From: Sphingomonas yantingensis
GTDB taxonomy: Bacteria > Pseudomonadota > Alphaproteobacteria > Sphingomonadales > Sphingomonadaceae
Length of the DNA stretch: 64,000 nucleotides
Reading direction: 5' to 3'
NCBI RefSeq assembly: GCF_014199325.1
Contig: NZ_JACIJJ010000002.1
Span: 372,001 to 436,000 of the forward strand
Shown here: positions 8,880 to 17,567 of the stretch, piece by piece
Position numbering within the stretch: position 1 is the first letter of the stretch
Layout of the letters: the number at the start of each line of letters is the position of its first letter
The notes under the pieces: generated by a model
What the model was told of the DNA's origin: nothing
Databases searched by the model: none
What the model saw: the letters and a program-made list of their open reading frames with translations, nothing else
Translations under genes and position numbers: made by a program

Positions 8880-10091
8880 TTAGCGCCCGCTCTTGGCGGC
8901 GTCGCCGCTGGGCTTGGGCTGCTGGCGGGGCGGCGAGCCGGCGGGGACCGGGCGCACCGCGGTGCCGGGCTTCACGTTCGCCAGCCCCTCGGTAATCACC
9001 TTCTCGCCGGCTCGGAGCCCCGCGGTGACCAGCCACTTGTCGCCGATCGTTCGCGTCGCGCGCACCTTGCGTTGCACCGCCTTGTTGTCCGCGCCGATGA
9101 CGAAGACGGTGGCGTTGCCGCGCGCGTCGCGGGCGACGCCCGCCTGCGGCACGAGGATTGCCTCCTCGGCCGTCGCCTGGCTGAAGCGGGCGCGGACATA
9201 CATGCCGGGCAGGAGGATGCCCTGCGGATTGGGGAATCGCGCGCGCAGCGTGACGGCGCCGGTGGTGGCATCGACCATCGCCTCGGCGAACTGGAGCGTC
9301 CCGACCTGACCATAGTCGCTGCCGTCCTCAAGGCTGAGCCGCACTTCGGCGGTCGACGGGATCACGCCGTCGGTCGCGAGCGCGCGGCGAAGCTGGAGCA
9401 GCTCGGTCGAGCTTTGCTGTATATCGACGAAGATCGGGTCGAGCCGCTGGATCATCGCCAGCGGATCGGCCTGGTTCGCGGTGACCAGCGCGCCGGTCGT
9501 GAACAGGCTGCGGCCGATGCGCCCGGTGATCGGCGCGGGCACGTCGGTGAAGCGAAGATTGATGCGCGCGGTGTCGAGCTGGGCGCGGCCCTGCTGCACC
9601 TGCGCCGCGGCCTGGCGCGCGGCGGCGACGGCGTCGGTGTAATCCTGCTTGGCGACGGCCTCGATCTCGGCCAGCGGGCGGAACCGCTCCGCCTTGGCGG
9701 TGGTCGCGACGCGGTTCGCCTCTGCATTGGCGACGTTCGCCGCCGCCTCGTTCACCGCGGCCCGGTAGAGGCGGGGGTCGATGCGATAGAGCGTCTGGCC
9801 CTTGCGAACGACGCTGCCCTCGGTGAACAACCGTGCTTGGATGACGCCGGACACCTGCGGCCGCACTTCGCTCGTCTCATACGCCGCGGTGCGACCGGCG
9901 AGTTCGTTGACGAGCGGCACCGCCTCGCTCTTCATCACGACATAGCCGACTTCGGGCGGGCCGCTCGGCCCCTTGCCCTTCGCCTTTTCCTGATCCTTGC
10001 CGCCCCCCGAGCAGGCGGCGATCATCAGCACGACGGGGAGCAGGAGCGCTAGGACGGGTCGCAAGGCGGGCCTTCCGAAGATTGCAGGCAT
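8880..10091 (-). CDS. RND efflux periplasmic adaptor (membrane fusion protein), lipoprotein
   Basis: A 403-residue HlyD/AcrA-type adaptor that joins the pump to the outer-membrane channel. The ATG at 10091 directly precedes a lipoprotein signal (PVLALLLPVVLMIAAC, lipobox IAAC). The open frame extends 42 codons upstream without a plausible leader. Typical AcrA features are VRPQVSGVIQARLFTEGSVVRKG (first lipoyl half-motif), a helical hairpin rich in Ala/Gln around residues 105-170, and INLRFTDVPAPITGRIGRS (second half). The C-terminal tail is Pro/Gln/Lys rich. It is the first gene of the operon; the 132 bases upstream carry the probable promoter. Confidence 0.95.
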   Translation of the reverse strand: MPAIFGRPALRPVLALLLPVVLMIAACSGGGKDQEKAKGKGPSGPPEVGYVVMKSEAVPLVNELAGRTAAYETSEVRPQVSGVIQARLFTEGSVVRKGQTLYRIDPRLYRAAVNEAAANVANAEANRVATTAKAERFRPLAEIEAVAKQDYTDAVAAARQAAAQVQQGRAQLDTARINLRFTDVPAPITGRIGRSLFTTGALVTANQADPLAMIQRLDPIFVDIQQSSTELLQLRRALATDGVIPSTAEVRLSLEDGSDYGQVGTLQFAEAMVDATTGAVTLRARFPNPQGILLPGMYVRARFSQATAEEAILVPQAGVARDARGNATVFVIGADNKAVQRKVRATRTIGDKWLVTAGLRAGEKVITEGLANVKPGTAVRPVPAGSPPRQQPKPSGDAAKSGR

Positions 10092-10154
10092 GACAGGGCA
10101 CCGCAGCATGCTGCGGTGAAACGCCGACCGGAACGGACCATCAACGATTTGGGT

Positions 10155-10170
10155 TCCAACGGACTTTGGA
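10155..10170. promoter_or_regulatory. Candidate operator dyad upstream of the efflux operon
   Basis: A TCCAA-N6-TTGGA inverted repeat lies 64-79 bases upstream of the adaptor start, in the only untranslated gap before the operon. Its size and symmetry would suit a TetR-type repressor, which often controls RND pumps. No such regulator is encoded nearby and no -35/-10 pair is convincing, so this remains a weak candidate. Confidence 0.25.
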
Positions 10171-10223
10171 CCATGTCGCCGCTTTCGCCGCAGTGCGCAA
10201 CGACGCGTTTGTCGCAAAGTTTG

Positions 10224-10763
10224 TCAGCGGCGGCGGGCGCGCCACTCGGCCGCCGTCTGGCCCCAGGCGTGGACGGCCAGATCGTCAAGCGGCGGGGGCA
10301 GCGCGACCGGCCCGCGATCGCGCGATCCCAGCCGCTCGGCGAGCGCGATCGAGCGGGTGTTTTCGGGCGCGATCGTGTGGATCACATCGTCCCAGCCGAG
10401 CAGGTCGAATGCGAAGTCGATGCAGGCGAACGCCGCCTCATGCGCGTAACCGCGCCTGGCAAAGGCGGGGTGGACGCCCCAGCCGACTTCGGTCCCCGGC
10501 CACCCCTCGGGCTGCCACGGGCCGATCCGGCCGACCCAGGCGCCGGTCGCGCGCTCGATCACCGAGAACATCGAGAAGCCCCGCACGTCCCATGCACCGC
10601 GGCGCAGCGCAAAGTCGCGCCACGCCTCCTCCCGCCCGCGCGCCCCGCCGAGGAATCGCATCGTCTCGGGATCGGCGGCCATCTCGGCCCAACTGTCGAG
10701 GTCCTGCGGTTCCGGCAGGCGAAGGAGGAGCCGGTCGGTGAAGAGGACCGGCCCAGTCGTCAC
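10224..10763 (-). CDS. GNAT family N-acetyltransferase (RimJ/RimL-like)
   Basis: A 179-residue acetyltransferase of the RimJ/RimL subgroup. [17 protein letters not shown] at the N-terminus is the standard opening. The acetyl-CoA binding region is [20 protein letters not shown] (about 92-111), with a Q/RxxGxG/A-like ARRGYA loop, followed by the beta-bulge segment [20 protein letters not shown]. The GTG start overlaps the ribH stop (GTGA), so it is the last gene of the riboflavin operon and translationally coupled. Substrate unknown; the link to riboflavin synthesis is only positional. Confidence 0.88.
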   Translation of the reverse strand: MTTGPVLFTDRLLLRLPEPQDLDSWAEMAADPETMRFLGGARGREEAWRDFALRRGAWDVRGFSMFSVIERATGAWVGRIGPWQPEGWPGTEVGWGVHPAFARRGYAHEAAFACIDFAFDLLGWDDVIHTIAPENTRSIALAERLGSRDRGPVALPPPLDDLAVHAWGQTAAEWRARRR

Positions 10764-11179
10764 GCGAAGCGTTCGCGCAGTGCCATCAGCGCGAGCGCGG
10801 CCTTCGCCGCCTCGCCGCCCTTGTCCTTTTGGGCCGGGTCGGCGCGGACGATCGCCTGTTCCTCGTTCTCGGTCGTCAGGATGCCGTTGCCGATGGCGAG
10901 GCCGTCCATCGTCATGGCCAGGATGCCGCGCGCGCTCTCGCCCGCGACGATCTCGAAATGATAGGTTTCGCCGCGGATGACGACGCCGATCGCGACATAG
11001 CCGTCATAGAGCCCGCTCTGATCGGCAAGCGCGATCGCGGCGGGAATCTCGAGCGCGCCGGGCACCGTCACCGTCTCCGACGTGTGGCCCGCGGCCTTGA
11101 TCGCGGCGCGGGCGCCCGCGATCAGCATGTCGTTCAAATGGTCGTAGAAGCGCGCCTCGACGATCAACAGCTTGCCCAT
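10760..11179 (-). CDS. ribH: 6,7-dimethyl-8-ribityllumazine synthase
   Basis: A 139-residue lumazine synthase, which condenses 5-amino-6-ribitylaminouracil with dihydroxybutanone phosphate. Active-site segments are present: [10 protein letters not shown] near the start, [13 protein letters not shown] at 40-52, [18 protein letters not shown] at 65-82 with the catalytic histidine (H74), and [15 protein letters not shown] at 99-113. The ATG at 11179 overlaps the ribBX stop by one base (TGATG). The length is slightly short for the family (about 155), mainly because the N-terminus is short. It continues directly into the GNAT gene. Confidence 0.95.
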   Translation of the reverse strand: MGKLLIVEARFYDHLNDMLIAGARAAIKAAGHTSETVTVPGALEIPAAIALADQSGLYDGYVAIGVVIRGETYHFEIVAGESARGILAMTMDGLAIGNGILTTENEEQAIVRADPAQKDKGGEAAKAALALMALRERFA

Positions 11180-12324
11180 CAGGCGGCGTCCTCTTCCAGG
11201 GTGATCGGCCGCTCGCCGACGATCGACAGGCCATAGCCCTCGAGCCCGACGAGCGTGTGGTGGGTGTTGGTGAGGAGCGTCATCTCCTCGACGCCGAGTT
11301 CGGTCAGGATCATCGCGCCTACGCCATAGTCGCGCAGTTCGTCCATGTCCGCGGGCGCGAGCTTGCCCTCGCGCGCCATCAGCGCGGTGGTGAAGGCGTC
11401 GCTGCGCGGCTTGTTGATGACGACGATGACGCCCGCGCCCTCTTCGCCGATGATCTCCATCGAGCGGCGGAGAAGCGAGCCGCGCTGCCCCGCCTCGCCG
11501 AACAGGTCGGGCAGGGGAGAAAGCGCGTGCATACGGACGAGGGTGGGCTTGGTCGGGTCGATCCGGCCCTTGACCAGCGCGATCTGCTCGGTCCCCTGCG
11601 CGCGATTCCAATAGGTGATCGCCCGCCACTCGCCGCCCCAGGCGCTGTCGAAGCGGGTCTCCGCGCGCTTCTCGACCAGATGGTCGTAGCGGCGGCGATA
11701 GGCGATCAGGTCGCGGATCGTGCCGATCTTGAGGTTGTGGAACTGCGCAAAGGAGACGAGGTCGTCGAGGCGGGCCATCGTCCCGTCCTCCTTCATGATC
11801 TCGCAGATGACGCCCGAGGGGTTGAGCCCGGCGAGCCGCGACACGTCCACCGCCGCCTCGGTATGGCCGGCGCGGACCAGCACGCCGCCCTCACGCGCGA
11901 CCAGCGGGAAGACGTGGCCGGGGGTGGTGATTTCCTCCGGCCCCTTCGACGCGTCGATCGCGACCGAGATGGTGCGTGCGCGGTCGGCGGCGGAAATGCC
12001 GGTCGTCACGCCCTTCACCGCCTCGATCGAGACGGTGAAGGCGGTCTGGTGCCGGGTGCCGTTGGCCGCACTCATCAGCGGCAGGCCGAGTTGATCGGTC
12101 CGCGCCTTGGTCATGGCGAGACAGATCAGGCCGCGGCCGTGCGTCGCCATGAAGTTGATCGCGGCGGGCGTCGCCATCTGAGCCGGGATGACGAGGTCGC
12201 CCTCATTCTCCCGATCCTCGTCGTCGACGAGGATGAACATGCGCCCGTTGCGCGCCTCGTCGATGATCTCCTCGGGGCTGGAGAGGAAAGCGTGGCGGAG
12301 ACGGGAGACTTCAGGTTGCGGCAC
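11179..12324 (-). CDS. ribBX: 3,4-dihydroxy-2-butanone-4-phosphate synthase fused to a degenerate GTP cyclohydrolase II domain (RibBX type)
   Basis: About 381 residues from a GTG at 12324; this start is inferred from the [19 protein letters not shown] opening and a weak GGAA upstream. Residues 1-205 are a complete DHBP synthase, with the acidic loop [10 protein letters not shown] at 34-43, the THGRG loop at 61-65 and GHTEAAVDV. The C-terminal half aligns with RibA, but the zinc site is missing. Where RibA has C-x10-C-x-C after VRxH, this protein reads [17 protein letters not shown] (from 266) with no cysteine. The GTP-binding RQEGRG is replaced by [12 protein letters not shown] cyclohydrolase II activity is therefore not expected; this matches the RibBX variants known in Proteobacteria. 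A separate ribA should exist elsewhere. Confidence 0.9.
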   Translation of the reverse strand: MPQPEVSRLRHAFLSSPEEIIDEARNGRMFILVDDEDRENEGDLVIPAQMATPAAINFMATHGRGLICLAMTKARTDQLGLPLMSAANGTRHQTAFTVSIEAVKGVTTGISAADRARTISVAIDASKGPEEITTPGHVFPLVAREGGVLVRAGHTEAAVDVSRLAGLNPSGVICEIMKEDGTMARLDDLVSFAQFHNLKIGTIRDLIAYRRRYDHLVEKRAETRFDSAWGGEWRAITYWNRAQGTEQIALVKGRIDPTKPTLVRMHALSPLPDLFGEAGQRGSLLRRSMEIIGEEGAGVIVVINKPRSDAFTTALMAREGKLAPADMDELRDYGVGAMILTELGVEEMTLLTNTHHTLVGLEGYGLSIVGERPITLEEDAA

Positions 12325-12919
12325 GCGCCTGTTCCATGCGCTGGAGGTAGCGGGCGAGCACGTCGATCTCGAGATTGACGGCGCGGCCCGGCTTGAGATC
12401 GGCAAAGGTCGTGACCTCGGCCGTGTGAGGGATGATGTTCAGGCCGAAGCGGACGGCGTCGGCCGTGTCCTCGACCGAATTGACGGTCAGCGAGATGCCG
12501 TCGACGGTGATCGAACCCTTGGCCGCCACATAGGGGGCGAGATCGCGCGGCGCCTGGATCGTGACGCGCAGGCTCCCGCCCTCGGGCACGACCGCGGCGA
12601 CGGTGCCGACCGCATCGACATGGCCGGTGACGATATGCCCGCCCAGTTCGTCGCCCAGCCGCAGCGCGCGTTCGAGGTTGAGCGCGCGCCCCTCGGTCCA
12701 CATGCCGTCGGCGGTGCGCGACACGCTTTCGGCCGACACGTCGAAGGAAAGGCGGCCGGGCGCCTTGTCGACCACGGTCAGGCAGACGCCCGAGCACATG
12801 ACCGACGCGCCGAGGTCGATCGCGGCAGTGTCATAGGCGGTGGAGACGATGACGCGCAGGTCGCCCTGCGTTTCGACGGCCTCGATCCGGCCGACATCGG
12901 TGACGATTCCGGTAAACAT
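12311..12919 (-). CDS. ribE: Riboflavin synthase, alpha subunit
   Basis: A 202-residue trimeric riboflavin synthase that dismutates two lumazines into riboflavin. The diagnostic start MFTGIVTDVGRIEAV is present, and the two internally repeated lumazine-binding domains each carry the family segments: VCLTVVDKAPGRLSFDVS then ERALRLGDELGGHIVTGHVD, and SITVDGISLTVNSVED then LGLNIIPHTAEVTTFADLKPG-like (here FGLNIIPHTAEVT). The ATG shares one base with the ribD stop. The end overlaps the inferred ribBX start by 14 bases. The usual family length is 200-215. Confidence 0.97.
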   Translation of the reverse strand: MFTGIVTDVGRIEAVETQGDLRVIVSTAYDTAAIDLGASVMCSGVCLTVVDKAPGRLSFDVSAESVSRTADGMWTEGRALNLERALRLGDELGGHIVTGHVDAVGTVAAVVPEGGSLRVTIQAPRDLAPYVAAKGSITVDGISLTVNSVEDTADAVRFGLNIIPHTAEVTTFADLKPGRAVNLEIDVLARYLQRMEQARAAT

Positions 12920-13881
12920 CAGGCGCGCCCGTACACCTCAAGCGTATCGACGCCAAGCGTCCGCCGGTCGGACAGCCGCCAGCGCCCATGCGCCTGCCCC
13001 AAATCCCTAAGCCCGATATCGCCGAGCGTCCGCGCCGCCCCGATCAAAATCGGCGCGCGGTAGATCAGGAGCCGGTCGACAAGGCCGGCCGCGAGAAAGG
13101 CGGCGGCGGCAACCGCGCCGCCCTCGATCAGCAACAGGTCGCCCGGCAACTCGGCAATTGAAGCCGGGTCGCGGACCGTCAGCCAGCCATCGGGCGCGTC
13201 CAGACCGCGGCTGAGCAGGACGCGCCGCGGCGCACGATCCTCAACGCCCAGCAAACGCACATCGAGGCGAGGCGTGTCGGCGGCGAGCGTGCCCGCGCCG
13301 ACGAGAATCAGGTCGTGGCGGCTCCGCTCCAGATGCGTGTGCGCGCGCGCCTCCGCGCCGGTAATCCACTGGCTCCGTCCGTCGCCCATCGCGACGCCGC
13401 CATCGAGCGAGAGCGCAAGCTTCAGCGTGACATGCGGGCGGTCCTGCGTCCGGCGGGTGAGGAAACCGGCCATCGTATCCCGCGCCTCTGCCGCGCGCAC
13501 GTTGCAGCAAGTCTCGATTCCCGCGGCGGCGAGGCGAGCGAGCCCCGCGCCGTCGGTGCGCGGATCGGGGTCGCGGATGGCGGCGACCACGCGGGCGATA
13601 CCCGATTCAGCAAGCAGGTCGGCGCATGCCGGCCCGCGCACCGACCGGTGGGCGCAAGGCTCCAGGGTTACATAGGCCGTTGCGCCGCTCGCTGCGTCGC
13701 GCGCCATGGCAAGCGCCATCGCCTCCGCGTGGGGACGACCGCCGGGCTGGGTCCAGCCACGGCCGACGACGCGCCCGTCTTTCACGATCACGCATCCGAC
13801 GCTGGGATTGGGCGACGTGCGCCCGACGCCGCGCGATGCCAGCGCGAGCGCCGCCCCCATCCAGCGCTCGTCGTCGGTCAA
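12919..13881 (-). CDS. ribD: Bifunctional pyrimidine deaminase/reductase
   Basis: A 320-residue RibD with an N-terminal zinc deaminase domain and a C-terminal NADPH-dependent reductase domain, catalysing steps two and three of riboflavin synthesis. Zinc ligands and catalytic residues are HAE at 51-53, C76 (LEPCAH) and C86 (PACADLL). The reductase begins near 145 with RPHVTLKLALSLDGGVAMGD. The TTG start overlaps the upstream stop (TTGA); an ATG seven codons later (MGAALALASRG) is an alternative, but the earlier start keeps the helix usual in this family. The C-terminal domain is slightly short but keeps its main strands. Confidence 0.94.
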   Translation of the reverse strand: MTDDERWMGAALALASRGVGRTSPNPSVGCVIVKDGRVVGRGWTQPGGRPHAEAMALAMARDAASGATAYVTLEPCAHRSVRGPACADLLAESGIARVVAAIRDPDPRTDGAGLARLAAAGIETCCNVRAAEARDTMAGFLTRRTQDRPHVTLKLALSLDGGVAMGDGRSQWITGAEARAHTHLERSRHDLILVGAGTLAADTPRLDVRLLGVEDRAPRRVLLSRGLDAPDGWLTVRDPASIAELPGDLLLIEGGAVAAAAFLAAGLVDRLLIYRAPILIGAARTLGDIGLRDLGQAHGRWRLSDRRTLGVDTLEVYGRA

Positions 13882-14228
13882 AGGCCCCAGCGCTCCAGCT
13901 TGTCATTGAGGCGCTTGAATTCGGCCTTTCGCTCTTCCTGCTTGGCTTTGAGCTCGGCCATCAGCTTTTCCTTCTTGGCCTGGTCGATCGCCTGCTGCGC
14001 TTTGATCTGCGCGTCGGTCCGGTTGGCGGGCCAGCTTTCGAAATAGGTGATCTCGGGCGGCTTGTACGGCTTCTCGATCTTCGAATCGACGTAGAAGGCG
14101 GCGATGACGACCGTCGTCACGATGATCGCCAGCGCGAGGAAGATCAGCTCATAGGGCTGCCGGTACGACAGGAACAGGCGCAGGTCGCGCCACGCGCGCA
14201 GCGGCGAGAGACGTTCGAGGAAGGTCAT
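13878..14228 (-). CDS. Membrane-anchored coiled-coil protein of unknown function, first gene of the rib operon
   Basis: A 116-residue protein with one transmembrane helix (about residues 28-46, LIFLALAIIVTTVVIAAFYV) followed by a Pro-rich link (EKPYKPPEITYF) and a long charged helix from 72 to 112 rich in K/E/A/Q, probably a coiled coil. The N-terminal 26 residues are basic and likely cytoplasmic, which would place the coiled coil in the periplasm by the positive-inside rule. Its stop overlaps the ribD start by four bases. It starts divergently from feoA with 126 bases between. I do not recognise a named family. Its role in flavin metabolism is only suggested by coupling to ribD. Confidence 0.8.
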   Translation of the reverse strand: MTFLERLSPLRAWRDLRLFLSYRQPYELIFLALAIIVTTVVIAAFYVDSKIEKPYKPPEITYFESWPANRTDAQIKAQQAIDQAKKEKLMAELKAKQEERKAEFKRLNDKLERWGL

Positions 14229-14337
14229 TGAGTGAAGATAGGGCGTCGGGCCGCGACAGGCCAGCCCCGCTGCCCGCCTCGCCCGGCGGCGGCGTCGTCG
14301 TCGTTCGTACAATTAACGCTGGCGCTCGCGCGCTTCT

Positions 14338-14356
14338 ATTGATAATCGCTCGCAAT
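14338..14356. promoter_or_regulatory. Possible Fur-like iron box overlapping the feoA start
   Basis: The 19 bases ATTGATAATCGCTCGCAAT have inverted ends ATTG/CAAT and contain GATAAT, the half-site of a Fur box. They run into the feoA start codon at 14355. Iron repression of feoAB is the rule in proteobacteria, so the location is reasonable, but the match is partial and covers the position where a ribosome site would be expected. The rest of the 14229-14354 gap shows no riboswitch-like conserved structure. Confidence 0.25.
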
Positions 14357-14609
14357 GCTTTCGCCGACGCTCAGCCTCGTCCAGTTGTCGCGCGACGCCC
14401 GCGCGGTCGTGCAGGCGGTCGACTGGCAGTCGCTTTCGCTGCCGGAGGCGCGGCGGCTGCGCGAACTCGGGCTCGACGAAGGGGTGGCGGTCGAGATGGT
14501 GCACCGCTCGACGCTTGGCGGCGGGCCGATCGCCTGCCGCATCGGCCGCATGACCATCGCCATCCGCCGCCACGTGGCGCGCGCGATTCACGTCGCGCCC
14601 GCAACCTAG
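14355..14609 (+). CDS. feoA: Ferrous iron transport protein A
   Basis: An 84-residue SH3-like FeoA. Typical features are LPEARRLRELGLDEGVAVEMVHR in the middle and ACRIGRMTIAIRRHVARAIHV near the end, matching the FeoA core (G-x3-L-x-G, then I-R-x5-V-x-V). FeoA is a small cytoplasmic partner needed by FeoB. The stop TAG shares a base with the GTG start of feoB (TAGTG). No clear Shine-Dalgarno sequence precedes the ATG. Confidence 0.92.
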   Translation: MLSPTLSLVQLSRDARAVVQAVDWQSLSLPEARRLRELGLDEGVAVEMVHRSTLGGGPIACRIGRMTIAIRRHVARAIHVAPAT

Positions 14610-16459
14610 TGCATTCCGCCCCCCTGATCGCGCTGGTCGGCAATCCCAATGCCGGCAAGTCGGCGCTGTTCAACGCCCTCACTGGCGCGCGGCAGAAGGT
14701 GGGCAACTATCCCGGCGTCACGGTCGAGCGGCATACCGGCCGTCTGTCGCTTGCCGACGGGCGCCCGGCCGAACTCATCGACCTGCCCGGCACCTACAGC
14801 CTCGATCCGTCGAGCCCCGACGAGCGCGTGACGCGCGACGTGGTGCTCGGAAAGCTGGCGGGCGAGCGGCGGCCCGACGCGCTGCTCGTCGTCGTCGACG
14901 CGGGCAATCTCGACAACCACCTGCGCTTCGTCCTTCAGTTGAAGGCGCTGGGGATGCCGATCGTCGTGGCGCTCAACATGATCGACCTCGCCGAGCGTGA
15001 CGGCCTGACGCTCGATCCGGAGCGGCTGTCGCAGGCGCTGGGCTTGCCCGTCGTGCCCACCGTCGCGGTCCGCCGCCGCGGCCTCGACGCGCTTCGCGAG
15101 GCGCTGGTCGAGGCGCTGCGCCACGTCTCCGACACGCCCGCCGAGCCGGTGCTGCTCGACATCGCCATGCTCCAGCGCGAGGCGCGCCAGCTCGCCGCCG
15201 CCGCGACGGTCAGCGAGACGCGCTCGCGCCGGCTCGCGCACCGGCTGGACGGTGTGTTGCTCCATCCGGTCTGGGGGATGGCGGTGCTGCTGGCGCTGCT
15301 GTTCGTCATCTTCCAGTCGGTTTTCGCTTGGTCGGCGGTGCCGGTCGGCTGGATCGAGGACGGTATGGCTGCGCTGAGCAGCGCCGTCTCGGCGACGCTG
15401 CCCGAGGGGTTCGTCCGCTCGCTAATCGTGGATGGCATCATCGCCGGTGTCGGTGCGGTGATCGTGTTCCTGCCGCCGATCCTGATCCTGTTCGGCTTCA
15501 TCCTGCTGCTCGAGGCGTCGGGCTACATGGTCCGCGCCGCGTTCCTGATGGACCGGCTGATGGCGAGCGTCGGGCTGTCGGGGCGGGCGTTCATCCCGCT
15601 GCTGTCCAGCTTCGCCTGCGCGGTGCCGGGGATCATGGCGACGCGGACGATCGACGATGAAAAGGACCGGCTGACGACGATTCTGATCGCGCCGCTCATG
15701 ACCTGTTCGGCGCGGCTGCCGGTCTACACGATCATCATCGGCGCGTTCATCCCCGACCGCGCGGTGCTGCCGGGCGTGGGGCTTCAGGGGATCGTCCTGT
15801 TCGGGCTCTATATCGCCGGGATCGCGGGGGCGTTCGTCGCCGCGCTGGCGCTGCGCCGCTCGGTGACGAAGGGGGCGTCTTCGGGCTTCATGCTCGAGAT
15901 GCCGCGCTACCAGATGCCCAACCTGCGCGACTTCGCGCTCGGCCTGTGGAGCCGCGCGGTGGCGTTCCTGAAGCGGGCGGGGACGATCATCCTCCTCACC
16001 ACCGTGATCCTCTGGGCGCTCCTCAGCTTCCCCAAGGCGCCGCCGGGTGTGCCGCAGACCGAATATTCAGTCGCCGGCCGGATCGCGAGCGGGCTGGAGG
16101 TGATCGTCCGCCCAATCGGCTTCAACCACGACATTGCGCTGGCGCTGATCCCCGCGATGGCCGCGCGCGAGGTCGCGGTGGCGGCGATCGGTACCGTCTA
16201 TGCCGTCGACGATGCCGAGGGGGACAAGGGACAGGCGACGATCCGCGAGCAGCTTCAGAAGCGCTGGAGCCTCGCCACCGCGCTCGCCTTCCTCGCGTGG
16301 TTCGTGTTCGCGCCGCAGTGCATCTCGACGATCGCGGTGACGCGGCGCGAGACCAATGGCTGGAAATGGCCGCTGTTCATGGTCGGCTACCTGTTCGCAG
16401 TGGCGTACGTCGCGGCGGGGATCACCTACTGGATCGCGGTGGCGGCGGGGCTGGGCTAG
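14609..16459 (+). CDS. feoB: Ferrous iron transporter B
   Basis: A 616-residue Fe(II) importer. The GTG start at 14609 places the G1 loop GNPNAGKS at residues 11-18, as expected; open codons upstream have no family match. G3 is DLPGTYSL, G4 is NMID. The membrane part contains two Gate domains, with the conserved SSFACAVPGIMATRTI segment (about 331-346) and the later MAAREVAVAAIGTVYAV. It is shorter than the 770-residue E. coli protein, as is common in alphaproteobacteria. No feoC follows. The 3' end overlaps the convergent hydrolase gene by 38 bases. Confidence 0.96.
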   Translation: MHSAPLIALVGNPNAGKSALFNALTGARQKVGNYPGVTVERHTGRLSLADGRPAELIDLPGTYSLDPSSPDERVTRDVVLGKLAGERRPDALLVVVDAGNLDNHLRFVLQLKALGMPIVVALNMIDLAERDGLTLDPERLSQALGLPVVPTVAVRRRGLDALREALVEALRHVSDTPAEPVLLDIAMLQREARQLAAAATVSETRSRRLAHRLDGVLLHPVWGMAVLLALLFVIFQSVFAWSAVPVGWIEDGMAALSSAVSATLPEGFVRSLIVDGIIAGVGAVIVFLPPILILFGFILLLEASGYMVRAAFLMDRLMASVGLSGRAFIPLLSSFACAVPGIMATRTIDDEKDRLTTILIAPLMTCSARLPVYTIIIGAFIPDRAVLPGVGLQGIVLFGLYIAGIAGAFVAALALRRSVTKGASSGFMLEMPRYQMPNLRDFALGLWSRAVAFLKRAGTIILLTTVILWALLSFPKAPPGVPQTEYSVAGRIASGLEVIVRPIGFNHDIALALIPAMAAREVAVAAIGTVYAVDDAEGDKGQATIREQLQKRWSLATALAFLAWFVFAPQCISTIAVTRRETNGWKWPLFMVGYLFAVAYVAAGITYWIAVAAGLG

Positions 16460-17567
16460 CCGTCCGCGCCAGTAGCTCGACCAGATCCTTTTCCCAGAAC
16501 CGCGCCCAGGTGTGCGTGCCGTGCCCGCGCGTTTCGGGTGTCTCGGCGATCATCCGGAACCTTGCGGTCGGCATCCGCTTCAGCGCCTCGGCCGGATAAG
16601 GCAGCCCGCGCGGGTTGATGAAATCGTCGGCCGAATTGATCCACGTCATCGGCGTGCGGATCGCCTCCAGCCGCGGCCACGGATCGTAGTTCCGGCTGGC
16701 GTCGAGCTGATAGATGAGGTCGTTGGCATCCAGCCCCGCGATCGAGGCGGCGACCCGCTCCTGCGCATAGGCACTTGCCTTCGTCCGCGTCGGATAGGTG
16801 GCCTGAAGATAGAGCGGGGCGCCGCCCGCGACGAACAACAGGCTCGCCGCGGTGCGCAGTCCCGCCGCCGGCTGCGCCTTGTAATCGCCGCCCGCCCAGA
16901 CCGGATCGGCCTTGATCCCGTCGATCGCGAGTTGCCGCCACATCCGGTTGAGCCCCGCGATTGCCACCGGCTCGCACGCCATCGGCATCAGCGCGCGGGC
17001 GAAATCGGGATGCCGCTCCGCCATCACGAAGCCGTGCATGCAGCCCATCGAGGTGCCGAAGACGAGGCGCGGATGCGCGACGCCCAGCCCCTTGGTCATT
17101 AGCGCGACCTGTGCATCGACCATGTCGTCATAGTCATAAGCGGGAAAGCGCATGTGCAGCCCGTCCGACGGCTTCGACGACTCGCCATGGCCGATATTGT
17201 CGGGCAGGATGATCCAGTATCTGGCGATGTCGAGCGGCTGGCCGGGGCCATAGAGCCGGTCGGCGAATTGCGGCTGGAGGAACTGCGCGCCCGTGCCGCC
17301 GGTGCCGTGAAGCACCATCACCGCATTGTCGATCGCACCCGAGGCGTCCCGATGCGGCTTGCCGAGCGTGCGGTAGTGCATCCGCAACGCGGGCAATCGC
17401 CCGCCGCTCTGAAAGGCGAAGTCGCGGATGACATAGTTGCCTTCCTTTACAGGCCAGCGCGTCGGGGCCGGGGCGGGGGCGGTGCTCGCCGCGGCGGGCG
17501 GCGGCGCGGCGGTCTGCGCGAAGGCGGGCGCAGCGAAGAAGGCGGCGGCGAGCAGGGCGGCTTTCAT
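16422..17567 (-). CDS. Secreted alpha/beta hydrolase, homoserine O-acetyltransferase (MetX)-like
   Basis: A 381-residue exported hydrolase. The signal peptide is KAALLAAAFFAAPAFA, followed by an Ala/Pro-rich linker to residue 37. The catalytic triad can be placed as S173 in GTSMGCMHGF, the aspartate in INSADDFINP and the histidine in RGHGTHTW. The MetX-like lid region starts MHYRTLGKPHRDA. A signal peptide and the Cys-Met nucleophile elbow argue against methionine synthesis; a periplasmic esterase is more likely. The start overlaps the DUF4169 stop (ATGA). The C-terminus (PAPPPPRSSR) overlaps the feoB end on the other strand. Confidence 0.88.
   Translation of the reverse strand: MKAALLAAAFFAAPAFAQTAAPPPAAASTAPAPAPTRWPVKEGNYVIRDFAFQSGGRLPALRMHYRTLGKPHRDASGAIDNAVMVLHGTGGTGAQFLQPQFADRLYGPGQPLDIARYWIILPDNIGHGESSKPSDGLHMRFPAYDYDDMVDAQVALMTKGLGVAHPRLVFGTSMGCMHGFVMAERHPDFARALMPMACEPVAIAGLNRMWRQLAIDGIKADPVWAGGDYKAQPAAGLRTAASLLFVAGGAPLYLQATYPTRTKASAYAQERVAASIAGLDANDLIYQLDASRNYDPWPRLEAIRTPMTWINSADDFINPRGLPYPAEALKRMPTARFRMIAETPETRGHGTHTWARFWEKDLVELLARTASPAPPPPRSSR

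Noticed and set aside
11179..12324. Bifunctional RibBA with active GTP cyclohydrolase II
   Set aside because: All zinc cysteines and the GTP motif are missing; RibBX type is the better call.
14229..14354. FMN riboswitch upstream of the rib operon
   Set aside because: The gap is too short and shows none of the conserved RFN stems.
16422..17567. Homoserine O-acetyltransferase of methionine synthesis (MetX)
   Set aside because: It has a signal peptide and a changed nucleophile elbow and lies away from met genes; kept as MetX-like hydrolase.
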